From: Flavobacteriaceae bacterium PS02337
GTDB lineage: Bacteria > Bacteroidota > Bacteroidia > Flavobacteriales > Flavobacteriaceae
Length of the DNA: 64,000 nucleotides
Reading direction: 5' to 3'
NCBI GenBank assembly: GCA_029959285.1
Contig: JASCOE010000013.1
Span: forward strand, 62,001-126,000
A program made the translations under genes and the position numbers. Below the pieces are notes generated by a model. The model saw only the letters and a program-made list of their open reading frames with translations, did no database searches and was not told where the DNA came from. Within the stretch, counting starts at the first letter, position 1. The number at the start of each line of letters is the position of its first letter. Positions 8,376 through 16,356 of this stretch are shown here, one piece after another.

Positions 8376-10787
8376 ATGAAAAAATGGAAACAAAATTTAG
8401 TCGCTGCAATTATCTTATTTACTATATGCCAATACTCTTTTGGTCAGAAAACAAATGCTATAAACGGAATTATTTCTGATGGAAAAACACCAATCGAATT
8501 TGTAGATGTGGTTTTAAAACCTGTAACTGACACAACAAAAACTTCTGCTTACACAGTTACAGATTCATCTGGAAAATTTATTCTTGAAAATATTACGCCA
8601 GCCGAATACATTTTGAAATTTCGTCTGATTGGTTTTAAATCATTTACTCAAAAATTAAAATATACTGGAAATTCAATTTCACTTGGAAATATTATACTAA
8701 AGGAAGATGCCAATCTATTAAATACAGTTGTGGTAAATTCTCAGAAAAAACAAATTCAAAAAACAGCTGAAGGTTTTGTTTTTAATGCAGTTTCTAATAT
8801 TTCGCAATCGGGCGGAACAGCAATTGATATGCTGAAAAACATTCCAACCGTGGCTGTTGATGCCGATGACGCCATTTCGTTAAGAGGAAAAACGCCTTTG
8901 ATTTTAATTAATGGAAAAAATTCTGCGATTACGAACATGAATCAAATCCCGGCGAGCAGTATCGAAAGCATTGAAATTATTACAAGTCCGACCGCAAAAT
9001 ACGATGCAAATGCAGAAAGCGGAATTATCAATATTAAACTTAAAAAGAATAATTTGAACGGAATAAATGGCGCCGCTGTTCTTGGTGCTGGTTTTGGAGC
9101 AAAAGGAAGAATGAACAGTTCTATTATTTTAAATCATAAAACTGATAAATGGAATGTTGGCCTTGCGTACGACAATCGTTTTGCTGGAAGAACCAAAAGC
9201 ATCAAAGGCGAAAGAACAAATTATTTTATTGATGATGAACATTTTATCAATCAAAACAGACATGATGAAAGAACTGAAGGTTTGCAAAACTTAAAATTTA
9301 ATGTTGATTTTTCGCCAAATGAGAAAAATACGTTTTCATTTGAAGCACTCGGAAATATGGAAAGTCAAGATAATGATGAAACCTTAAAAACAGATGTTTT
9401 CAACAGTTCAAATCAATTTTATTCTAGCAATAAACGTCATTCATTAGAATTAGAACGTTCTAAAGCGGCAGAATTTGGTTTTAATTACGATCGTAAATTT
9501 TCTGATGAAAGAAAAAGTCTGAACGCTAGTATTACGACTTCTTATAATTTTCACAGAGAAAATACCAATATTGATACCGACAATTATGATGAAAATAATG
9601 CAATAATTGGCGATACTTTTTGGCAACGAACACATAATTATGAAAAGGAAAATATTTCGAATGCGATTTTAAATTATGCTTTTCCAATTTCAGAAAAATC
9701 TATTATTGAAACTGGATACAAAGGAACTTTTAGATTCTTTAATTCTGATTTTCAAAGTGCAGATCGAATCAATAACGAATATGTGATTGATCCGCTTGTG
9801 AGTACTATTTTTGATTTTAATGAACAAATAAATGCAGTTTACGGACTTTGGAATTCTTATTCTGGATCTAAAGAAAATCCAAAATGGAAATACAATTTAG
9901 GAATTCGCGCTGAGCAAGTTTCTAACAGTGGAAAAACTCAAAACAACAGCGATAATTTTTCTAACAATTATTTAAAATTTTTCCCTTCAGGATCTATACA
10001 ATTAAATTTGCAATCTGATGAGTTTTTAAAATTCGGTTACAGCAAACGAATCAATCGCCCAGATTTAGACGATTTAAATCCGTTTATTGATATTACAGAT
10101 GCGCTGAATCCGCATGGAGGAAATCCGTATTTGAAGCCAGAAATTATTCATATTGTAGAGTTAAATTATAATAAAGAATGGGATAAATATTCACTTTCCG
10201 GAAATGCATTTTATAGAAATGCCAACAATACGATTCGACAATATGGCACGCTGCAAGATAACGGAGTAATTTTATTGCAACCTCAAAACATTGGAAACAC
10301 AATTACTTACGGTTTAGAAAGTATTTTCAGCTTTAAACCTTTTTCTTTTTATGATGCAAATATCAGCGTAACTGCTTTTGAACAAAAAATAAACGCTGGA
10401 AATTTAGCACAAACGGAAGATGTTGTAAAAAGTGCGTTTAGCTGGTACGGAAAAATGATTAATAACTTTGTGCCGTGGAAAGGCGGAAAACTTCAAGTTA
10501 TCGGAAATTACAATTCTGCCGTGGCAACTCCACAAGGAAAACGAATTCCGATTTATAATGTTGACATGGGGTTTCAACAAAAGTTAGGAAATGGAAATGC
10601 ACGACTTGGATTAGTTGTCACCGATATGTTTAATACTTTAGAAAGCGGTTACAAAAACAATACTTTATTATTTAGAAACAACCGAACTTCTAAATCTGAC
10701 ACGCGCGCTTTAATGGTAACTTTTGCCTATACTTTTAAATCTGATTTTAAAGAAAAATTACTAGAAAATCAGTTTTCTACGGAGTAA
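8376..10787 (+). CDS. Outer-membrane beta-barrel receptor with carboxypeptidase-like N-domain
   Basis: 803 residues. A signal peptide (to about 23, YSFGQ) is followed by a carboxypeptidase-D regulatory-like domain (about 25-110; GIISDGKTPIEFVDVVL, AEYILKFRLIGFKSF), a TonB-dependent plug (about 125-230; GGTAIDMLKNIPTVAV, PASSIESIEIITSPTAKYD) and a C-terminal beta-barrel of the outer membrane protein beta-barrel family. This is the SusC-like but SusD-less type common in flavobacteria, expected to take up an unknown ligand with TonB energy. No SusD, sigma/anti-sigma pair or enzyme lies next to it. It is about 30 percent similar by eye in its plug to the receptor at 58688. Confidence 0.88.
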   Translation: MKKWKQNLVAAIILFTICQYSFGQKTNAINGIISDGKTPIEFVDVVLKPVTDTTKTSAYTVTDSSGKFILENITPAEYILKFRLIGFKSFTQKLKYTGNSISLGNIILKEDANLLNTVVVNSQKKQIQKTAEGFVFNAVSNISQSGGTAIDMLKNIPTVAVDADDAISLRGKTPLILINGKNSAITNMNQIPASSIESIEIITSPTAKYDANAESGIINIKLKKNNLNGINGAAVLGAGFGAKGRMNSSIILNHKTDKWNVGLAYDNRFAGRTKSIKGERTNYFIDDEHFINQNRHDERTEGLQNLKFNVDFSPNEKNTFSFEALGNMESQDNDETLKTDVFNSSNQFYSSNKRHSLELERSKAAEFGFNYDRKFSDERKSLNASITTSYNFHRENTNIDTDNYDENNAIIGDTFWQRTHNYEKENISNAILNYAFPISEKSIIETGYKGTFRFFNSDFQSADRINNEYVIDPLVSTIFDFNEQINAVYGLWNSYSGSKENPKWKYNLGIRAEQVSNSGKTQNNSDNFSNNYLKFFPSGSIQLNLQSDEFLKFGYSKRINRPDLDDLNPFIDITDALNPHGGNPYLKPEIIHIVELNYNKEWDKYSLSGNAFYRNANNTIRQYGTLQDNGVILLQPQNIGNTITYGLESIFSFKPFSFYDANISVTAFEQKINAGNLAQTEDVVKSAFSWYGKMINNFVPWKGGKLQVIGNYNSAVATPQGKRIPIYNVDMGFQQKLGNGNARLGLVVTDMFNTLESGYKNNTLLFRNNRTSKSDTRALMVTFAYTFKSDFKEKLLENQFSTE

Positions 10788-10930
10788 AAACTTACCAAAA
10801 ATCATTATAAAATAAAAATTTCATTCTTGTATTTTTAACGTTCGATTCTATTGAAAATTTAATTTATATTCGCCGAACCAAAAATCGGCCATTAGATTTT
10901 TCAGTCCCAAAAACATTAAACCTACATAGA

Positions 10931-11383
10931 ATGAAATTTTTAAAATTACTTTTTTTAAGCAGTTTGTTTTTTACTGCTTTACATTCCAATTCTCAAGTTA
11001 AAGTCGATCAAATTACTTATAAAATTCACGATCACTACATTACCACCACAATCGGATATCCTGTAACAGGAACTTTTATGTCTGAAGGTAAAAAAGAACC
11101 CATTGTACAATTGAATCCAGACGGAAGCGGAATTTTTCAATTTGAAGATTTAACGAAAGAAAATATTGTCTGGGGAATCGAATGTTCTGAAGAAGGTGTT
11201 CCTACTTTTAAAGAAGGATTTAATAGCGCTACTTATACTTTTTGGTATAGAGATAAAAATAAAGAAGACTGGAACTACACACAGTTTTCAATACACTTCA
11301 ATAAAAAGAAAATGTTCATTATGGGAGAGCGTATGAAAGATTATGCGGATTATAACGACATGCAAAAACCGAATTCTAAATAA
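10931..11383 (+). CDS. Secreted hypothetical protein
   Basis: 150 residues with a signal peptide (hydrophobic 5-17, ending LHSNSQ). The mature part is mixed beta (YITTTIGYPVTGTFMSEGKK, PDGSGIFQFEDLT) and ends in a charged tail. No known motif or catalytic residue pattern is recognised. It lies 143 bases after the receptor and may be independent of it. ATG at 10931 is the only sensible start because it gives the signal peptide. Confidence 0.65.
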   Translation: MKFLKLLFLSSLFFTALHSNSQVKVDQITYKIHDHYITTTIGYPVTGTFMSEGKKEPIVQLNPDGSGIFQFEDLTKENIVWGIECSEEGVPTFKEGFNSATYTFWYRDKNKEDWNYTQFSIHFNKKKMFIMGERMKDYADYNDMQKPNSK

Positions 11384-11535
11384 ATTTTTCTCGCTTTTTT
11401 GTAAAATTTGCTATTAAAAAGAAAACGTTTTCGTTGAATTTTAATAGTACTCATAAATTTTGCCATTTAATTTTATAAAATTAAAAATCATTCCTAAATT
11501 TTATTTAATTTGCAGTAAAATTCAATATATTAAAC

Positions 11536-13317
11536 ATGGTTCCAATCACACGCCTTTTTGATTTTCCCTACTATCAACAAGAAACTTACAACCTTCCAGT
11601 CGCTCTTGCAACCAAAAAAAATGGAGCCTGGGAAAAAACATCTAGCCAAGAATATATTGCAAAAGCAAATGCTGTTTCGAGAGCATTATTGCGCATGGGC
11701 GTTCAGAAAGATGATAAAATTGCCTTAATTACTTCAAATAATAGAACCGAATGGAATATTATGGATATTGGTATTTTGCAGACAGGTGCTCAAAATGTTC
11801 CAATTTATCCAACTATTTCAGAAGAGGATTACGAATATATTTTAAATCACAGCGGCAGTATTTACTGTTTTGTTTCTGATGATGAAGTGTATCAAAAAGT
11901 TCAAGCGATTAAAGCGAATGTACCAACTTTAAAAGAGGTTTATTCTTTTAATGAAATTCCGGGTTGCAAACATTGGTCTGAACTTTTGACTTTGGGCGAA
12001 GACGAAAGCAATCAAAATGAAGTTGAAGCTAGAAAAGACAGTATTAAAACCGAAGATTTAGCAACCATTATTTATACTTCTGGAACAACTGGAAAACCAA
12101 AAGGGGTTATGCTTTCGCACAAAAACATTGTATCGAATGTTTTAGACAGCGCGCCAAGAATTCCGTTTGATCCAGGAAAAAGTACAGCATTAAGCTTCTT
12201 GCCTATTTGCCATATTTTTGAAAGAATGATTTTGTACATCTATCAATATTATGGGGTTTCAGTTTATTTTGGAGAATCTATAGACAAAATCAGTGACAAC
12301 TTAAAAGAAGTTCGTCCGACTGTAATTACTGCAGTTCCAAGGCTTCTTGAAAAGGTTTACGATAAAATTTATGCTAAAGGTGCAGAATTAACAGGAATCA
12401 AGAAGAAACTTTTTTTCTGGGCAATTGATTTAGGTTTAAAATACGAACCATACGGTGCAAATGGCGCTTGGTATGAATTCCAATTAAAAATTGCTAGAAA
12501 ATTGATTTTCAGTAAATGGAAAGAAGGTTTGGGCGGAAACTTAGATTTAATGGTTTCTGGAAGTGCAGCTTTGCAACCACGTTTAACAAGAGTTTTTGCT
12601 GCGGCAGAGATTCCAGTTATGGAAGGTTACGGTTTATCTGAAACTTCTCCGGTAATTGCCGTTAACGATCAAAGAAACAGAGGTTTCAAAATTGGAACGG
12701 TTGGAAAACCAATTCAAAATCTTGAAGTTAAAATTGCCGAAGATGGCGAAATTTTACTAAAAGGACCAAACGTAATGTTAGGATATTACAAAGATCCAGA
12801 AAAAACAGCCGAAGCGATTATCGACGGTTATTTCCATACTGGAGATATCGGAGAAATTGACAGCGAAGGTTTCTTAAAAATTACAGATCGTAAGAAAGAA
12901 ATGTTCAAAACTTCTGGAGGTAAATACATTGCGCCGCAAATGATTGAAAATGCGATGAAACAATCTCGTTTTATTGAGCAGATTATGGTAATTGGTGAAG
13001 GTGAAAAAATGCCTGCCGCTTTTATTCAGCCAAATTTTGAATTTGTGAAAGAATGGGCTAAAATCCATAAAATAACTTTAGGAAGCACTGACAAAGAAAT
13101 CAGTGCAAATCCAGATGTTATTAAACGTATTGATGAAGAAATAGAAGGAATCAACAAGAAATTTGGACATTGGGAACAAATCAAACGTTTTGAGCTTACT
13201 CCAGATGTTTGGTCTATCGACGGCGGACAGCTTACTCCTACTTTAAAACTAAAACGTAAAATCATTAAAGAAATTTACAAAGATCTTTACGCAAAAATCT
13301 ACGGAAACAATCAATAA
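11536..13317 (+). CDS. Long-chain fatty acid--CoA ligase (AMP-forming)
   Basis: 593 residues, the typical length of the FadD15/FAA1-like bacterial long-chain acyl-CoA synthetases. Adenylate-forming motifs are complete: the ATP loop IIYTSGTTGKPKGVMLSH (about 178-195), GYGLSETSPV (about 366-375), the FHTGDIGEID hinge region and the KITDRKKEMFKTSGGKYIAP motif with the catalytic Lys region. It activates fatty acids to acyl-CoA at the inner membrane, feeding lipid synthesis or the beta-oxidation cluster at 28.5-34 kb. It is a single gene ending in a hairpin shared with the convergent exonuclease gene. Confidence 0.93.
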   Translation: MVPITRLFDFPYYQQETYNLPVALATKKNGAWEKTSSQEYIAKANAVSRALLRMGVQKDDKIALITSNNRTEWNIMDIGILQTGAQNVPIYPTISEEDYEYILNHSGSIYCFVSDDEVYQKVQAIKANVPTLKEVYSFNEIPGCKHWSELLTLGEDESNQNEVEARKDSIKTEDLATIIYTSGTTGKPKGVMLSHKNIVSNVLDSAPRIPFDPGKSTALSFLPICHIFERMILYIYQYYGVSVYFGESIDKISDNLKEVRPTVITAVPRLLEKVYDKIYAKGAELTGIKKKLFFWAIDLGLKYEPYGANGAWYEFQLKIARKLIFSKWKEGLGGNLDLMVSGSAALQPRLTRVFAAAEIPVMEGYGLSETSPVIAVNDQRNRGFKIGTVGKPIQNLEVKIAEDGEILLKGPNVMLGYYKDPEKTAEAIIDGYFHTGDIGEIDSEGFLKITDRKKEMFKTSGGKYIAPQMIENAMKQSRFIEQIMVIGEGEKMPAAFIQPNFEFVKEWAKIHKITLGSTDKEISANPDVIKRIDEEIEGINKKFGHWEQIKRFELTPDVWSIDGGQLTPTLKLKRKIIKEIYKDLYAKIYGNNQ

Positions 13318-13337
13318 ATCAAATAATATAACCAAAA

Positions 13338-13366
13338 CAAAACGGCTGTCAATTGACAGCCGTTTT
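13338..13366. terminator. Bidirectional terminator between convergent genes
   Basis: Perfect palindrome GGCTGTCAATTGACAGCC flanked by AAAA and TTTT, in the 47-base gap between the ligase and the exonuclease; it can terminate both. Confidence 0.85.
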
Positions 13367-13910
13367 AATTTTGCAGACACCAATGCAAAATCTTCGCGAT
13401 GTTTTTCGCATCGTCAATTCCACGTTGATGTGTTCCTTCTAGCGGAATATTCAACAATGCAAGCGCGCCGTTCATTCCCGTTGGTTTTACTAAACCAAAC
13501 TTTTCGGCAAAATATACTTTTACATTAATATGGTCATTTGCCATTGGATACGAAACGCCAAACGATTTACATTGTTTTTGAAGCATATTCAAATCGTACT
13601 GACCGTAACTAGCCCAAGTGTACAAATCGGGATTGTATTGATCGATTAACTGATTTATAGCGTCTTCAAAAAGAACTCCGTTTTTATCCAGTAAATCCTG
13701 TGTAATGGTTGTCAATTCTGTACAAAACGGACTAACACTTGATCGCTGAGGCTTTATCAAAATACCTTGATTTTTTGTAATTTCTCCTGTTTGAGTATCT
13801 AAAACCGCCAAACCGATTTCAATAATTTCATTTTCCTGGCCTTTCGGGACAGCACTTTGCCAACATGTGGCTTCTAAATCGATAATAATAATTTTATCTG
13901 TTGTTTTCAT
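13365..13910 (-). CDS. DEDDh 3'-5' exonuclease family protein
   Basis: 181 residues. All exonuclease motifs are visible: Exo I IIIIDLEATCWQ (Asp, Glu), Exo II SYGQYDLNML (Asp) and Exo III HQRGIDDAKNIAKIL (His, Asp), i.e. the RNase T/DnaQ superfamily with a DEDDh active site. The Cys-Trp after the acidic pair and the HQRGIDDA form point to the ERI1/KapD-like subgroup, which trims RNA 3' ends, but a DNA substrate is not excluded. It is monocistronic, cytosolic and convergent with the acyl-CoA ligase. Confidence 0.88.
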   Translation of the reverse strand: MKTTDKIIIIDLEATCWQSAVPKGQENEIIEIGLAVLDTQTGEITKNQGILIKPQRSSVSPFCTELTTITQDLLDKNGVLFEDAINQLIDQYNPDLYTWASYGQYDLNMLQKQCKSFGVSYPMANDHINVKVYFAEKFGLVKPTGMNGALALLNIPLEGTHQRGIDDAKNIAKILHWCLQN

Positions 13911-13943
13911 TTTTTTAATTTTTAATAATTGTGTTTAATTTTT

Positions 13944-14105
13944 TAACCGCAAGGGGCGCTAAGATTTACGCAAAAGCACGCTAAGATTAGTTTCACGCAG
14001 ATTCAGCAGATTTGAGCAGATTTTAAAAATCCTTTTAATCTTTATATCCCGATAGCTATCGGGAGTGGCAAAAAAACTTTGTATCTTAACGCCTTTGTGC
14101 CAGAG
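13944..14105. repeat. Composite intergenic repeat with palindromes
   Basis: Contains AACCGCAAGGGGCGCTAAGA, a CACGCAGATT / GAGCAGATTT block, the perfect palindrome TCCCGATAGCTATCGGGA (14047-14064), and a TTAACGCCTTTGTGCC tail. The same words occur in the opposite orientation at 21290-21440, so this is a dispersed family. No gene is visible in it. Confidence 0.6.
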
Positions 14106-14106
14106 C

Positions 14107-14613
14107 TTAGAAAAACATGCTTTTAAAATCTCTAAAGAAATTTCTTTTCTTCTTAGACTTTTTCTCAGGTTTTTCTTTTTTATCAGCACTCTTTTTCTCT
14201 ATAACTGCTTTCACTTTGTCAATGGTTTTGATCTTTTTTGTATCCTCCGTTTTAGCATTTTCGTAAAACTTTTTGAAAGGACGCAACTCAAAATCAACCA
14301 AAATTGCAGCCATATTTATCGCATCAATATTTGATGGATCTGTTTCTCCTTTAAAGAACGTTTCGATAGGTCTGAATTTATCTTTCTTCTCCTTAAACTT
14401 ATTCTTTTTATTATGATCGAAATCTAAGCCCAAAAGATTACTAAAAACATTCAGATCCTCTTTTGTTGGGTTATTTTCGAAAATCAACCAGCACAAATCA
14501 CGAAGTTTTCCACGAGAAGGTTTGTACAAATAATCAAAGTATTTCCCTTCTTTTTCGGTCTCGTATTTTTTTCTAATTGCGGTTTTATATTTTTCTAATG
14601 TATTGTTTTGCAT
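14107..14613 (-). CDS. Hypothetical Lys-rich protein, possibly co-regulated with RNA repair genes
   Basis: 168 residues from the ATG at 14613 (MQNNTLEKYK); the frame is open 23 codons further but the extension is low complexity. A globular first 115 residues (RGKLRDLCWLIFENNPTKEDL, FSNLLGLDFDHNKK, RPIETFFKGETDPSNIDAINMAAILVDFELRPFKKF) is followed by a very basic Lys-rich tail ending KKKRNFFRDFKSMFF, which could bind nucleic acid or membrane. I know no function for the family. It is the second gene after a promoter (14962-14999) that shares its inverted repeat and spacing with the rsr and Y RNA promoters. Confidence 0.7.
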   Translation of the reverse strand: MQNNTLEKYKTAIRKKYETEKEGKYFDYLYKPSRGKLRDLCWLIFENNPTKEDLNVFSNLLGLDFDHNKKNKFKEKKDKFRPIETFFKGETDPSNIDAINMAAILVDFELRPFKKFYENAKTEDTKKIKTIDKVKAVIEKKSADKKEKPEKKSKKKRNFFRDFKSMFF

Positions 14614-14722
14614 GGCATTTTTTTTTTTGCAATTCTTGGGAATCTCAGGAAATCGAAGGTTTTCTGGGAAATCCAATATCACAAAAGTTTAAAAGCACCC
14701 TTGCTTTACCAGAGAAATATCT

Positions 14723-14881
14723 CTAAATGATATATATAAAATCCCTAAAATTCACCTTTCTATTCCATAGGTTAGTAAGTTCCAAATCCTCATTTTTACT
14801 CGAGGCAAATGGCGACTCATTAAATTCCACTTTATCTGTTTGACCACTATAGTCTGACCTAAGTCCTATTTTTTGATTCAT
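14723..14881 (-). CDS. Putative 52-residue small protein
   Basis: The frame begins MNQKIGLRSDYSGQ and ends RKVNFRDFIYII. It has a protein-like mix of acidic, polar and aromatic residues, with no repeats. It is the first frame downstream of the inverted-repeat promoter at 14962-14999, with a leader of about 75 bases, and lies 109 bases before the Lys-rich gene. There is no homology to rely on, so the coding call rests on position and composition. Confidence 0.45.
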   Translation of the reverse strand: MNQKIGLRSDYSGQTDKVEFNESPFASSKNEDLELTNLWNRKVNFRDFIYII

Positions 14882-14900
14882 CCTTAAATTTTTATTGTTA

Positions 14901-15050
14901 AACTTTTTTTTAAAGGTTCTGAGGTGCTAAGATGCTAAGCAACTAAGCTTTTTTCTCTGAACAAATATTACAATCGTTCTACGCAATTATTCTGCGTACT
15001 TTTTTTTAAAGGTTCTGAGATGCTAAGATTCTAAGAGGCTAAGCTTTTTT
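14901..15050. repeat. Pair of about 50-base direct repeats flanking a promoter
   Basis: 14901-14953 and 14998-15050 are near-identical (TTTTTTTAAAGGTTCTGAGR, then GCTAAGAT and CTAAGCTTTTTT). The 44 bases between them hold the inverted-repeat promoter. The words TTCTGAG and CTAAGAT belong to a common intergenic repeat family here. Confidence 0.6.
14962..14999 (-). promoter_or_regulatory. Inverted-repeat promoter P3 (RNA-repair type)
   Basis: On the minus strand TACGCA-GAATAAT-TGCGTA is followed, with the end of its TTGCG word exactly 20 bases upstream of the end of the -7 box, by TAATATTTG (box 14962-14969). The word, inner spacing and distance equal those of the promoters before rsr (25749-25787) and the Y RNA array (24132-24170). 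It would drive the 52-residue frame and the Lys-rich gene. Confidence 0.65.
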
Positions 15051-15088
15051 GCCTTTGTCCCTTTGTACCTTAGAACCTATGTACCTAA

Positions 15089-15116
15089 ATAAAAAAGCAC
15101 CCGATTAAAGGTGCTT
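15089..15116 (-). terminator. Terminator of the 31-residue small gene
   Basis: On the minus strand AAGCACC / GGTGCTT encloses an 8-base loop and is followed by six T. It lies 25 bases after the stop of the 31-codon frame. Confidence 0.75.
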
Positions 15117-15140
15117 CATAACAAATACGATATAACTATC

Positions 15141-15236
15141 CTATTGCCTATATTGATGCACCGACATGTAAAAGCATTCACGATCTGAAATCGAGGCTAC
15201 TAATCTTGTGTTGTTTATGTATAATTTAAAACTCAT
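15141..15236 (-). CDS. Putative 31-residue peptide gene with own promoter and terminator
   Basis: The frame begins MSFKLYINNTRLVAS and ends CFYMSVHQYRQ. It has a consensus promoter 73 bases upstream (15309-15341) and a terminator 25 bases downstream, so a transcript of about 210 bases is well supported even if the peptide is not. One Cys followed by aromatic residues in the C-terminal half recalls the similar-sized frame at 15790. It could be a peptide, an Spo-like small protein, or an sRNA with a chance frame. No RBS is expected in this phylum. Confidence 0.5.
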   Translation of the reverse strand: MSFKLYINNTRLVASISDRECFYMSVHQYRQ

Positions 15237-15250
15237 ATTGTTTATTTTTT

Positions 15251-15292
15251 ATATTGTTATTGCAATTGTCATTGCGATTGTTATTGTTATTC
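15251..15292. repeat. Imperfect hexamer repeat in the small-gene leader
   Basis: Seven imperfect copies of an ATTGYY-type hexamer (ATTGTT, ATTGCA, ATTGTC, ATTGCG). On the minus strand this is AATAAC-like and lies in the leader between the promoter and the 31-codon frame. Confidence 0.6.
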
Positions 15293-15308
15293 TTTCAATT
15301 TTGTTTGG

Positions 15309-15341
15309 CAAAGATATGATGGAAAAAATCATATTTCCAAA
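15309..15341 (-). promoter_or_regulatory. Consensus promoter of the 31-residue small gene
   Basis: Minus strand TTTG (15338-15341), 21-base spacer, TATCTTTG (15309-15316): a perfect TTTG / TAnnTTTG match. Confidence 0.8.
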
Positions 15342-15631
15342 TATTTTTTAAGATTAATTTTCTGACTATCAATTAGTTAAACCCAAAAATAAAAGCAAAG
15401 GAATTCCTGTCCGCAAACTGGTGCAGATCTTGTTTTGTATCAAATGACTGTTACTCATCAAATTACTTTTCAAGAGGATATTTCGCTATTTGGTTTAATC
15501 ATGAAACATTTGGTCAATTATTTTTTTAATTATTTTTAGTTATGGTTTGTTTTTCTATCATTTTTTGTCCTATTGAACGATTTTTTTGTCCTGTTGAGCG
15601 AAGTCGAAACATTCTCAAAACTATTTCAAAC
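15342..15631. other. Gene-free repeat-rich stretch
   Basis: No frame here is supportable. It contains two copies of a TTTTGTCCT-TTGA word (15563-15610, the second with GAGCGAAGTCGAAA), a degenerate relative of the TCGAC-containing palindromic repeats elsewhere in the window. Confidence 0.5.
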
Positions 15632-15660
15632 AAAAAAAGCGTCCCGAAATTAGGACGCTT
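15632..15660 (-). terminator. Terminator of the 32-residue small gene
   Basis: AAGCGTCC / GGACGCTT with an 8-base loop and a run of T on the minus strand, 32 bases after the stop of the frame at 15692. Confidence 0.75.
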
Positions 15661-15691
15661 TTATATTTTATGTTGAGTTGAACTCTAAAAT

Positions 15692-15790
15692 CTACATTTC
15701 AATTTCATAAAAATACATATCGCATCCAAACACCTCAGCTGGAAAATCTCCGGCCAATTGTTCAAATTTTTTGCTTACTGAAAGTATCAT
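15692..15790 (-). CDS. Putative 32-residue peptide gene with own promoter and terminator
   Basis: The frame begins MILSVSKKFEQLAGD and ends CDMYFYEIEM. A perfect consensus promoter lies 30 bases upstream (15821-15853) and a hairpin terminator 32 bases downstream, giving a transcript of about 180 bases. It resembles the 31-codon gene 450 bases away in length, strand, promoter spacing (21) and a lone Cys in an aromatic C-terminus, although the sequences differ. Function unknown; a regulatory RNA is the alternative. Confidence 0.5.
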   Translation of the reverse strand: MILSVSKKFEQLAGDFPAEVFGCDMYFYEIEM

Positions 15791-15820
15791 ATGTATTTTT
15801 CTATTTATTAATTACAGATA

Positions 15821-15853
15821 CAAATGTAGTATATTTTATATTAATTTAACAAA
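15821..15853 (-). promoter_or_regulatory. Consensus promoter of the 32-residue small gene
   Basis: Minus strand TTTG (15850-15853), 21-base spacer, TACATTTG (15821-15828). Confidence 0.8.
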
Positions 15854-15883
15854 ATGTACTTAAAATATATTTTTTACAACAAA

Positions 15884-16153
15884 TCAACCTCTGTTGAGAC
15901 AAGCTTTCTGAATCTGCTTATTTGAAAATGGCGATAGCGTTTCTGCCAGATTTCGGCTGGTTCTTAAACAGCTCAGTATTTTTTGCCTTAAATTGATATC
16001 GTCGCCAAACTCTGTATGCATTAATAGCTCGAAGATTTCCTGTAAATACATGGGCTGTTCTTTGTAATCTCCCTCAAACAATTCGTCTGAAAGGAAATTA
16101 ATTATGGATGGCACTACATCAGGATGTGTTGGTTTTTGATTTTCTTTTGACAT
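15884..16153 (-). CDS. Small hypothetical protein behind a structured leader
   Basis: 89 residues, acidic and soluble, with helical pattern (VVPSIINFLSDELFEGDY, YLQEIFELLMHTEFGDD, LRQKILSCLRTSRNLAETL). No signal peptide, membrane segment or known motif. It is the only frame downstream of the structured RNA element at 16178-16315, whose promoter (-7 box 16320-16327) points toward it. I do not recognise the family. Confidence 0.6.
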   Translation of the reverse strand: MSKENQKPTHPDVVPSIINFLSDELFEGDYKEQPMYLQEIFELLMHTEFGDDINLRQKILSCLRTSRNLAETLSPFSNKQIQKACLNRG

Positions 16154-16177
16154 TTTCGAAAATATTTAAACGCACGA

Positions 16178-16315
16178 AGCCCTCATCTTCGGTTGTGTCA
16201 AAACACTACAAGGAGTGGAATTAGGGCTATCACTAGCTCCAGCAACGTGAATGAGGGCTCGTTATGTTAACTTAAAATTTAAGTTTTCGGATTTCTCCTT
16301 GTATAGTATTTTGAC
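16178..16315 (-). ncRNA. Structured RNA leader or small RNA with crossing helices
   Basis: Two long complementary pairs cross each other. 16295-16315 pairs with 16197-16215 (CTCCTTGTA ... TTTTGAC, one mismatch and a two-base bulge). 16251-16259 pairs with 16178-16186 (AGCCCTCAT / ATGAGGGCT). In RNA order the strands run P1, P2, P1', P2', i.e. a pseudoknot or two alternative folds. A TATCTTTG -7 box at 16320-16327 puts the transcript start at the first base of P1. It is either the 5' leader of the 89-residue gene or a free RNA of a dispersed family. I do not recognise a known riboswitch. Confidence 0.5.
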
Positions 16316-16319
16316 TTTA

Positions 16320-16327
16320 CAAAGATA
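16320..16327 (-). promoter_or_regulatory. -7 box of the structured leader transcript
   Basis: TATCTTTG on the minus strand, about 7 bases before the first paired base of the leader. The -33 position reads TTTC, a near match to TTTG. Confidence 0.6.
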
Positions 16328-16356
16328 TATTTTTATTTTTAAAAGAAGGAAAAAAC

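Noticed and set aside
13959-14189. Minus-strand 76-codon frame over the composite repeat
   Set aside because: Its sequence is the repeat itself, and it overlaps the end of the Lys-rich gene.
14065-14334. Plus-strand 89-codon frame opposite the Lys-rich gene
   Set aside because: Phe/Leu/Ser-rich complement of a Lys-rich gene, starting in a repeat; a typical shadow.
15251-15292. CRISPR array
   Set aside because: Six-base units without spacers and no cas genes; a microsatellite-like leader instead.
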